A stretch of DNA of 51,839 bases from Leptospirillum sp. GTDB taxonomy: Bacteria > Nitrospirota > Leptospirillia > Leptospirillales > Leptospirillaceae. The DNA is taken from positions 1 to 51,839 of the forward strand of contig DAHWKF010000013.1 in NCBI GenBank assembly GCA_027343785.1, in the 5' to 3' direction. This document shows, one piece after another, positions 8,374 to 15,380 of the stretch. The notes under the pieces are model-generated. The model was not told where the DNA came from. It did not search any database and saw only the letters and a program-made list of their open reading frames with translations. How positions within the stretch are numbered: the first letter of the stretch is position 1; every line of letters starts with the position of its first letter. The translations under genes and the position numbers were made by a program.

Positions 8374-8862
8374 GTGGTCCAGTATGCCGTAGCTCTTCCC
8401 TCCATGTCGCCGGTATTGGCCAGATTGTGGAAATGTCTGATGGACGAGGAATCCCCTCCCCTCGTTAAGGCCGGAGCGGACGGAGAACGCGCGTGCGCGT
8501 TGACCATCCGCCAGATGCTGGAAGACCCCACGCGTTGCGCGGGCTTTGTGGCCATCAATGACGGGGAATCCGTCGGATTTATCCTGGGGTACACCTACGC
8601 GCGTCCCTATGGACTTCCGGCGAGCATCGGGCAGATTCTCCACTGGTATGTCGTACCGGCATTCCGCGGGAGGGGCATCGGAAATTCGCTCTATGAGCGG
8701 CTCTGGGGATGGTTTTCAGGACGCAAGGTCGAGATGGTCGAGGTGATGGCCCGTGACGAACCCGCCCGTGACCGGGCGTGGGTCTCCCGGGGATACGTCT
8801 CCACCCTGCGCGTTTACGCGACCCTTGTGGAGAAGCAGTTTCAGGAACCCGGGAAGGGCTAG
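8374..8862 (+). CDS. GNAT-family N-acetyltransferase
   Basis: 162 aa. VGFILGYTYARPYGLPASIGQILHWYVVPAFRGRGIG holds the acetyl-CoA-binding signature (V-P-x-x-R-G-x-G-I-G, about residues 92-102) of the GNAT fold, followed by the usual helix and the ARDEPARDRAWVSRGY strand-helix. The substrate cannot be told. The start is a GTG with AGGAGA seven bases upstream. The gene converges on the DNA ligase gene with only two bases between the stop codons. No obvious partner gene. Confidence 0.88.
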   Translation: MVQYAVALPSMSPVLARLWKCLMDEESPPLVKAGADGERACALTIRQMLEDPTRCAGFVAINDGESVGFILGYTYARPYGLPASIGQILHWYVVPAFRGRGIGNSLYERLWGWFSGRKVEMVEVMARDEPARDRAWVSRGYVSTLRVYATLVEKQFQEPGKG

Positions 8863-8864
8863 CT

Positions 8865-10706
8865 TCAGTCCTCTCGAGATCCCTCTTCCTTGACCCGGTG
8901 CCGTGCGGAGAGGGTTTTCTGCTTCTGGTACATGGATTCGATTTCCCGGACGGACGTGGCGTCCTGAGGGTCCTTGTCGGCCCGCGGGGGGGCGGTCATG
9001 CGCGGAAAACGGAGAGCGTACCCCTCCTCGCCGTCCCTCCGGCCGCACATATGCTGGGGGGACCGTGTAATGTCATCGGCCCTGACGGTAACGACAAATT
9101 TCGGCTCAACCCAGAAATCCGGCACGATTTCGCTCAGAACCGAATGGGGACGCTCGGGAACGACCGTTTCGTCCAGTGCGCCCCGGAGGGCGACCCACTC
9201 TTCTTCCGTCAGGCCCGAACCGATCCGGGCGATCGATACAAGCCGGTCCAGTTCAGCGTCGTAAGCTGCCGTCAGCACGGCTCCGATGCCGAGCCGGGTC
9301 CGCTGACCCTTTCCCCGGTAATATCCGATCACGACGAGATCCAGCGTGTCGGAAAGGGCGTCCTTGTAACTTTTCTTCAGCTTGATCCAGTTGAAGTTCC
9401 GAGAGCCGGCCGTGTATGTGCCTTCCCTTCGTTTGGCGATGATTCCCTCGAACCCTTCTTCAAGGACCTCGTCAAAAAAGTGATCGATGACGGAAGGGTG
9501 ATCGGCCATGATCATGCGGGATGTTCCGAAAACACCGGTCGGGGCGACCTCCATTTCATCCACTGCGAAGGCGTGTGTCGGAAAAATTTTTTCCAGTTGT
9601 TCGCGCCTTTTCAGAAAAGGCTGCTCCAGCCAGCTTTCTCCGTCCAGGAACATCAGATCGAAAACCAGCATCTTGAGAGGGATTTCGTCGGACTTCTCCT
9701 TGACGTTATGTTTTCTCTTCCGGGTGATCGTCACCTGGAAAGGATGGTAGCCTCCGGTTTCGGGGTTGTACCCGAGGGCTTCCCCTTCGAAGATGGCCGG
9801 GCGGGTTCCGAACAGGGTCCGTGTAGCGGCCACGATTTCCGGAAACATGAGGGTGGTCTCCTCCAGGTTTCGGGAAAAAACCTGCACCCTGTCTCCATCG
9901 GTATGTACCTGGCAACGGAATCCGTCGTATTTGCTTTCCACCGGGCAGGCGCCGATCTTTTCGAATATTTCCTCTCCGGAGGAGAGCCTTTCGCACAGGG
10001 CCATCCTGATCGGAAATCCCGGGGATGGTCGCAGGCACCGGACGCCTTCGATCCCTTGCTCTCCCAGGATTGTGGCGATCCGGCCCAGGTCCGAACAAAG
10101 GTTGTATCCGTTCTCGATCGGTTTGCGAGCCGGCTTTCCGCCCTGCCATTGGGAAAGTGCGTCGATGATGGTGGCATCTCCGACTCCGAGGCGCAGTTTG
10201 CCGACCACAAAGCGTGCCACAAATCGGGTGGAGAGAGGGGAAAGTTTCAGGAAGAGATCCGCCAGCGACCGGATTTTCTCCTCCTGGGATCCTTCACCTT
10301 CCTGTCGAGAGAGGCTTTCCATTGTTTCAAAGACCCGGAGAAAGGGGAGAGACTCCCCTTTCCGCCCGATAAAAACGGTTTCGGCAAGGTTCCCCATGTC
10401 CCCCAGATTCCCGAGCAATGTCTCGGGGGAGGTCTCCAGGGGAATCCCGGCGTCCTTGGCGGCGCGAGCAATCGCCCGGAGAACCAGTCGGGTCGACATG
10501 CCTGTCTCGCCTCCCCGGAAAGGGGGGTTGAGCTGCCCCTGGACGAGATAGACAAATGGACCCCTCTCCCGGTTGTCGAGAACCTTGAGAAACTCGCCGA
10601 GTTCCCGGGCCATATCAAGACGTCCGGAAAGGCCCTCCAGAATCTTCAGGCATTCGCAGACCCGTTCGATGGATGTGGACAATCCGTTCTCCTTTTTGTC
10701 AAACAT
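8865..10706 (-). CDS. ATP-dependent DNA ligase, archaeal/eukaryotic type
   Basis: 613 aa. Seals nicks through a ligase-AMP intermediate. The nucleophile lies in ESKYDGFRCQVH (Lys259, motif I KxDG). Other nucleotidyltransferase motifs are visible: FSRNLEETT (III), FEGEALGYN (IIIa), EGFEGIIAKRREGTY (IV) and WIKLKKSY (V). The region before the catalytic domain matches the helical DNA-binding domain of long archaeal-type ligases (LRLGVGDATIIDAL), and an OB-fold follows. Length fits that class (550-620 aa) rather than short bacterial LigD/LigC types. The ATG at 10706 is chosen because the 95-residue upstream extension is compositionally poor. Bacteria normally rely on NAD-dependent LigA, so horizontal origin is plausible; base composition is not different from neighbours. 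Confidence 0.92.
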   Translation of the reverse strand: MFDKKENGLSTSIERVCECLKILEGLSGRLDMARELGEFLKVLDNRERGPFVYLVQGQLNPPFRGGETGMSTRLVLRAIARAAKDAGIPLETSPETLLGNLGDMGNLAETVFIGRKGESLPFLRVFETMESLSRQEGEGSQEEKIRSLADLFLKLSPLSTRFVARFVVGKLRLGVGDATIIDALSQWQGGKPARKPIENGYNLCSDLGRIATILGEQGIEGVRCLRPSPGFPIRMALCERLSSGEEIFEKIGACPVESKYDGFRCQVHTDGDRVQVFSRNLEETTLMFPEIVAATRTLFGTRPAIFEGEALGYNPETGGYHPFQVTITRKRKHNVKEKSDEIPLKMLVFDLMFLDGESWLEQPFLKRREQLEKIFPTHAFAVDEMEVAPTGVFGTSRMIMADHPSVIDHFFDEVLEEGFEGIIAKRREGTYTAGSRNFNWIKLKKSYKDALSDTLDLVVIGYYRGKGQRTRLGIGAVLTAAYDAELDRLVSIARIGSGLTEEEWVALRGALDETVVPERPHSVLSEIVPDFWVEPKFVVTVRADDITRSPQHMCGRRDGEEGYALRFPRMTAPPRADKDPQDATSVREIESMYQKQKTLSARHRVKEEGSRED

Positions 10707-10715
10707 CTGTGATCT

Positions 10716-10745
10716 TTGTCCTTTCGGACCCACTCGGGTTAGAAT
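10716..10745 (+). promoter_or_regulatory. Possible promoter for the 10854 lipoprotein gene
   Basis: TTGTCC (10716-10721), 18-base spacer, TAGAAT (10740-10745). The elements match consensus at 4/6 and 5/6. It lies in the divergent gap next to the DNA ligase start and would leave a leader of about 100 nt. Confidence 0.35.
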
Positions 10746-10853
10746 ATAGATGATGGGTCCACTAAAAGACGCTGTTCCTCTTGACCGGAGATAGCTTGAT
10801 GAAACAAGACCGAAAGGGCTGCCTGTCGCCTTCTGTATCCAAGGGGAAAACCA

Positions 10854-11324
10854 ATGAGAACTGATTTTTTTTCTGCCGGGAATCACCGGATCGGTTTGAG
10901 CAGATTGCCCGGGGCCTTGTGTCTGCTGTTCCTGGGCGCGTGCGCGTTTAACTTCAACGGAACCCAGATATCCCCACCATCGGAAGCCCACCAGTCGTCC
11001 GGCAAGGGCCAGATGTCCCCCCCGGACACTCCGCTACCGATCGCTTCCGAAGATTCCCCTGCGACAGGGCGGGCGGAAAGCCCCCTGGGCCTCCAGCCCA
11101 TGGGGGGAGACCAGAGCCCCGCTTCGCAGCTGATGTCGGAAGGAACGCTCGGTTATCTTCTCGACCACCTGTTCGGAGGATCCAGCCCCCATATTTCTGC
11201 GCCCTATCTTCCGCAGCCGGGTTACAGTACGACGACCGCCGGGGGTGTGCCTGGAGGGCTTTGGCCAGGAAACTGGTGGATCCAGGGGCAGGGAGGCGGA
11301 TACAACCTGACCCACCTGCCCTGA
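10854..11324 (+). CDS. Small putative lipoprotein
   Basis: 156 aa, no family recognised. A basic N-terminus and hydrophobic stretch (LPGALCLLFLGAC) end in a lipobox with the lipidated Cys at about residue 30, predicting export and lipidation. The mature part is low-complexity, rich in P, S and G, with no domain visible; the C-terminus is Gly/Trp-rich (GGLWPGNWWIQGQGGG). The ATG has AAGGGG seven bases upstream. It stands alone, divergent from the DNA ligase and convergent with the Spy-like gene. Lnt, which would acylate it, is encoded 800 bp downstream. Confidence 0.7.
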   Translation: MRTDFFSAGNHRIGLSRLPGALCLLFLGACAFNFNGTQISPPSEAHQSSGKGQMSPPDTPLPIASEDSPATGRAESPLGLQPMGGDQSPASQLMSEGTLGYLLDHLFGGSSPHISAPYLPQPGYSTTTAGGVPGGLWPGNWWIQGQGGGYNLTHLP

Positions 11325-11356
11325 CTCCGGAAGGCTCAGCTCATGAACTGGAACAA

Positions 11357-11899
11357 CTATTTGCGGGACGGTTTGCCTGAATCGGCAGGCGGTTTGGTCG
11401 AGCCGGAAGCCCTGAGTCGCGCAGACCAGTCCATACGGGCCTTGTCCCACTGCGCTTTTTTGAGGATTCCCTGAACCCGGGAAAGGGAACTGATCGCATC
11501 CAGCGTGAGCTCTCCCCTCAGATCGGACAGCCGACGAATGGATGGACGGACCTTGTCCAGCGGGATGGGGTAGGTTCCCACATCATGGGAAAGGGTTCCC
11601 GCAACCCGGCCCATCTCCCGTCCAAGGCTCTGGCTCTTGAGTTTGAAGTCAACCCGGATGTCCCGGAGTTCCTGGACCTGGTCCTGGGTCAGCCCCAGAT
11701 TTTTTTGCTGGTTGCCCAGCCAGGACAGGAACATGTCGGTTGAGATCACGCTGTTCTGTACGGGATCCAGCTCCCCCGCCCTTGCGTCAGATCCCGGAGC
11801 CATCGCCAGGGTTGCCAGGAGGAAAAGGCAAGAAAGGGTGACCCCCAGGCATCTTCCGGGGAGGGGTTTTCCACCACGGTGTTGTCTTGTCTGATTCAT
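11357..11899 (-). CDS. Spy/CpxP-like periplasmic protein
   Basis: 180 aa. A signal peptide (CLGVTLSCLFLLATLAMAPG then DARA, cleavage near residue 41) is followed by a helical protein with NLGLTQDQVQELRDIRVDFK, the LTxxQ motif of the Spy/CpxP/CnrX group, and a long amphipathic helix. Such proteins act as periplasmic chaperones or stress sensors. The ATG has AAAGG six bases upstream. Single gene, convergent with the lipoprotein gene. Assignment to the superfamily is by motif and fold pattern only. Confidence 0.65.
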   Translation of the reverse strand: MNQTRQHRGGKPLPGRCLGVTLSCLFLLATLAMAPGSDARAGELDPVQNSVISTDMFLSWLGNQQKNLGLTQDQVQELRDIRVDFKLKSQSLGREMGRVAGTLSHDVGTYPIPLDKVRPSIRRLSDLRGELTLDAISSLSRVQGILKKAQWDKARMDWSARLRASGSTKPPADSGKPSRK

Positions 11900-12141
11900 G
11901 TTCGACCTTTCCCGTTTTATGGACACGTGAAAAACCGGTCCGACTAGAGGGTGGATTCTTTCGGTTTGTTCCGGTCCGAAGCGGCGGCCGGGACATCGGG
12001 CAATACGAAGGACGCAAAGCACCCGGGCTTCCCTTTATGCAAAATTTGCTGGAAGATAGATCGCCAATGAATATAGTATACCGCCATGGCAGCTGTCACC
12101 TATCAAAACCTCTTCAGCCTGACTCCTGAACGGAATCTCCG

Positions 12142-13716
12142 TTGACCGGCAAACTCCTTCTGCCCCTTCTGGGGGGGACAGCCCTGGGGCTCCTGTTCCA
12201 GCGACACGCCTGGACAGGTTTTCTCTGGTGGCTGGCTCCTGTCTGCTTTCTTCCCTTGTGGAACGGAATCCGGACGACCCTCGGCAAGGCGTTCGGCAGC
12301 GGATTTGTTTTCGGATTCGGAACGAATGTCGCCGGTTTGTTCTGGCTGGTCCACACCATGGTCCATTATGGTCATGTGCCCTGGGCTCTCGCCATTTTTG
12401 GCGATTGTCTCCTGTCGGCCTATATGGCGCTGTTCGTGGCCGTCTTCTGGACGGGAGTCGTGTTTTTCAGGAGAACCCTGCCGTCATGGGGGATCCCGCC
12501 CGTAGCGGCAATGCTCTGGGTCCTTGCGGAAGGGTTCCGGGGAATCCTGTTCACCGGGTTTCCCTGGAATCCCCTGGGCTCCCTTCTTTTCGGTCATCCT
12601 CCGTTTCTGGGGGTAGCTTCCCTGGCCGGTACAACCGGGCTGTCCTTCCTGATGGTCTTGGTGGCGGGTTTTCTGGGGGAAGGGCAGGCGTCGTCCCTGG
12701 AGGGGAATTTTTCCCGGGCCGTCATCGGTTGCCTGTTGCCCTTGACTCTCATCGTTTCTCTCTGGTCTTTTCTCGGCGGGAGGGAACTCCGGAACTTTCC
12801 GGAGAAGGGAGCGCCCATCCGGGTTGCCCTGGTCCAGGGAAACATCCCCCAGGACCGGAAATGGACACCCGCATTTTTGCGTCATACCGTCGACCATTAT
12901 CTGGATCTCAGTCGTCAGGCCCTTTCCGAGCAGGCGCAAGTCATTCTCTGGCCCGAGACAGCTCTCCCTCTCGTTCTGGACGATCCCCCTCCGGGCCTTG
13001 GAGAGAAACTCCGCGAGATCACCGCCTTCCCCGTCCCGGTGGTGACGGGTACGCTGGGGCTCGTCCGGACCGGAAAAAATGAAAGACTGGCGTTCACAAA
13101 CGAAGCTGCGGGATTCGACGGATCCGGAAGACCGGTTCTCCGATATCGAAAAATGCATCTTGTGCCGTTCGGAGAATATATCCCTTTGCCCTGGCTGTTC
13201 GGATGGCTGCGTTCGATGACCGGTATCACCGGTGACATGGTTGCCGGCAAAAAACCGGTCATCTTTTCCTTTCCCGCCGGAACAGGGGTCGTCCGGATGG
13301 CGCCGTTCATTTGCTACGAGGCCCTCTACCCCTCCCTGGTCCGGAAAATGGCCCTGCGTCGTCCGGACTTTCTGGTCGTACTTTCGGACGATGCCTGGTT
13401 CGGTCGTTCCGACGCCCCTTACCAACTTTTCCGGCAATCTCTCCTGCGGTCGGTCGAAAACGGAATCCCACTTATCCGGGTCGCCAATACCGGCCTGTCG
13501 GGAGTCATGGAGCCCAACGGGGTCCTGCTGGGCAAGACTTCACTTTTTACCCGCCAGGAGGTTACAATCACTGTCCGTCAGAACCGGCGGGCAACGTTTT
13601 ACCGCCTTCACGGAGAGTGGGTGTTTCGCCTTTCCCTCCTTTTCATCCTGTTCCTTCTGGCCTGGTCGTCATTGGGCCGGGCCCCTGAAAATCCGAAAGA
13701 AAGGACCGTTTCATGA
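12142..13716 (+). CDS. lnt: Apolipoprotein N-acyltransferase
   Basis: Adds the third acyl chain to lipoproteins in the inner membrane. 524 aa with about six N-terminal membrane segments, a periplasmic carbon-nitrogen hydrolase domain and a final membrane helix. The catalytic triad is visible as Glu in WPETALP, Lys in RKMHLVPFGEY and Cys in PFICYEALYP. The start appears to be TTG at 12142, giving MTGKLLLPLLGG; its ribosome site is weak, so the start is tentative. First gene of the coupled series lnt-prfB-hsp20-lon-nth, with its stop overlapping the prfB start (ATGA). Confidence 0.95.
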   Translation: MTGKLLLPLLGGTALGLLFQRHAWTGFLWWLAPVCFLPLWNGIRTTLGKAFGSGFVFGFGTNVAGLFWLVHTMVHYGHVPWALAIFGDCLLSAYMALFVAVFWTGVVFFRRTLPSWGIPPVAAMLWVLAEGFRGILFTGFPWNPLGSLLFGHPPFLGVASLAGTTGLSFLMVLVAGFLGEGQASSLEGNFSRAVIGCLLPLTLIVSLWSFLGGRELRNFPEKGAPIRVALVQGNIPQDRKWTPAFLRHTVDHYLDLSRQALSEQAQVILWPETALPLVLDDPPPGLGEKLREITAFPVPVVTGTLGLVRTGKNERLAFTNEAAGFDGSGRPVLRYRKMHLVPFGEYIPLPWLFGWLRSMTGITGDMVAGKKPVIFSFPAGTGVVRMAPFICYEALYPSLVRKMALRRPDFLVVLSDDAWFGRSDAPYQLFRQSLLRSVENGIPLIRVANTGLSGVMEPNGVLLGKTSLFTRQEVTITVRQNRRATFYRLHGEWVFRLSLLFILFLLAWSSLGRAPENPKERTVS

Positions 13717-14862
13717 GCGTGGAAACAATCGAATCCCTGAGAGAACGTTTCGAAGGGGAAGAGCAGAGAATCACCCAGATCCGGAGGCATCTTTGACACG
13801 GACAGACTGATTGTGACGCTTGAACAGATCGACGCCCAGACCCAGTCCCCCGATTTCTGGAAAGATTCCGACCGGGCCCGTAAGCTTCTCCGGGAAAAAA
13901 GCCAGCTCGAAAAACGTCTGGAACTGATCCGGAGCCTCGAACGGGAAGAGTCTGACATCCGCGCTCTGATTGAAATGGCGAACGATCCCGACTTTCTCGA
14001 AGAGCTTTCCCGCCGCGTTCCGGAGTTTTCGGAGACAGTCAGGACGTTTGAGCTCGAGGAAATCCTGTCGGACGAAAAGTCCGACAACCCCGCTATCATG
14101 GAAATTCACCCCGGTGCCGGAGGGACCGAATCCCAGGACTGGGCGCAGATGCTTCTGCGGATGTATGTCCGATGGGCCGAACGGCACGGCATGACGGTCG
14201 AGATGATCGATGTGCAGTCCGGGGACGAGGCCGGAATCAAGAGCGCGACGGTCCTTTTCCGGGGGGAACACGCGTTCGGTTATCTCTCGTCGGAGTCGGG
14301 CATCCACCGGCTCGTCCGGATTTCCCCGTTTGATGCCAACAAGCGCCGTCACACCTCTTTCACCTCCGTGTTCGTCTATCCGGAACTCGAAGACGACGTT
14401 CCGATCGATATCCGGGACGAGGATATCCGGATCGACACCTTCCGGGCGTCATCCGCTGGCGGCCAGCATGTGAACAAGACGTCGTCCGCCGTCCGGCTGA
14501 CCCACATGCCGACCGGCATCGTCATTTCGAGCCAGAACGAACGCTCCCAGATCCAGAACCGCGAGATGGCATTCAAGGTCCTCCGGGCTAAACTGTTCGA
14601 ACTGGAAGAAAAACGGAAGAAGGAAGAGCTCGACAAGATTTCCGGGGCCCAGAACAAGAAGGAGATCGGTTGGGGGCACCAGATCCGCTCCTACGTCCTT
14701 CAACCCTACCAGTTGATCAAGGATCACCGTACGGGGATCGAAACCGGGAAGGTGTCGGATGTGCTCGACGGGGATCTGGACTTGTTCATCCGAGGGTATC
14801 TGCTGGCCCGATGGAACGGGACGCTCGGCACTCACCAGGACACGGACGTTCCGGAAGACTAA
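13713..14862 (+). CDS. prfB: Peptide chain release factor 2, expressed by programmed +1 frameshift
   Basis: Terminates translation at UGA and UAA. The zero frame opens at ATG 13713 (overlapping the lnt stop) and runs 27 codons to an in-frame TGA at 13794. Shifting +1 at CTT-T continues as DTDRLIVTLEQIDAQTQ to 14862, about 382 residues in total. Domain features: the SPF anticodon-mimic tripeptide in RISPFDANKRR (about residue 203) and the GGQ catalytic motif in SAGGQHVNKTSSAVR (about residue 249). A GTG at 13813 could look like a start but would cut off the N-terminal helices. The in-frame UGA provides autoregulation: low RF2 favours the shift. Confidence 0.95.
13783..13797 (+). other. prfB programmed +1 frameshift site
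   Basis: A Shine-Dalgarno-like GGAGG (13783-13787) lies three bases before the slippery CTT TGA C (13791-13797). This is the same arrangement as the E. coli site: internal SD, three-base spacer, CUU, UGA, C. Skipping T13794 restores the long frame. Confidence 0.92.
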
Positions 14863-14910
14863 AAACCCACACAATCCGGTTGTCGCCCAATCACATCAGG
14901 AGGACGGACC

Positions 14911-14940
14911 TTGATCCGGCATTCCAAGGAGGACGGATGA
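14911..14940 (+). CDS. Possible nine-codon leader ORF coupled to hsp20
   Basis: TTG at 14911 with AGGAGG seven bases upstream (14898-14903) encodes MIRHSKEDG and stops at TGA 14938-14940, overlapping the hsp20 ATG (ATGA). The hsp20 ribosome site lies inside this mini-ORF, and the string AGGAGGACGGA occurs twice. It may be only a duplicated ribosome-binding region; expression as a peptide is not shown. Confidence 0.3.
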   Translation: MIRHSKEDG

Positions 14941-15380
14941 AACCCCATGACATCGACCATTTGTTCCTGCAACTGGTGGACGCGCTTTCCCGCGGCGTCG
15001 TGCCGGAAGTGGTCTTCCGGGCTCCGGGGGACACACACTGGCAACCGATGACCGACATATTCGAGACGGAAGACACGCTCGTCATCAAGATGGAGCTGGC
15101 GGGTGTCCACAAGGACGACATCACGATCTCCCTCGACGGGGACCGGCTGGTTGTCCGGGGCCACAGGAAGGACGACTCCCAGAAGAAGAGGAACTACCTC
15201 CAGATGGAAATCAACTACGGAGAGTTCGAGCGGGTTTTTTCGATCCCCCCCGGACTGGACCCCTCATCGGTCCGGGCGGAATTTCCCCTGGGTTTTCTTC
15301 GGATCACGCTCGGCCGGATTCCTCCCAAGCCGGTTGTCATCGTCCCCGTCGGAGAAGGGAAAGGAGACGGTCGTGGCTGA
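14937..15380 (+). CDS. Small heat shock protein, Hsp20/alpha-crystallin family
   Basis: 147 aa ATP-independent holdase chaperone. The alpha-crystallin domain spans about residues 35-130: WQPMTDIFETEDTLVIKMELAGV, then DDITISLDGDRLVVRGHRK, YGEFERVFSIPPGLDPSSVRAEFPLGFLRITL. These match the family consensus, including the A-x-x-x-n-G-v-L-like strand. ATG 14937 is preceded by AAGGAGG. The 3' end overlaps the lon start by 8 bp, coupling a chaperone that holds unfolded protein with the protease that degrades it. Confidence 0.93.
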   Translation: MKPHDIDHLFLQLVDALSRGVVPEVVFRAPGDTHWQPMTDIFETEDTLVIKMELAGVHKDDITISLDGDRLVVRGHRKDDSQKKRNYLQMEINYGEFERVFSIPPGLDPSSVRAEFPLGFLRITLGRIPPKPVVIVPVGEGKGDGRG

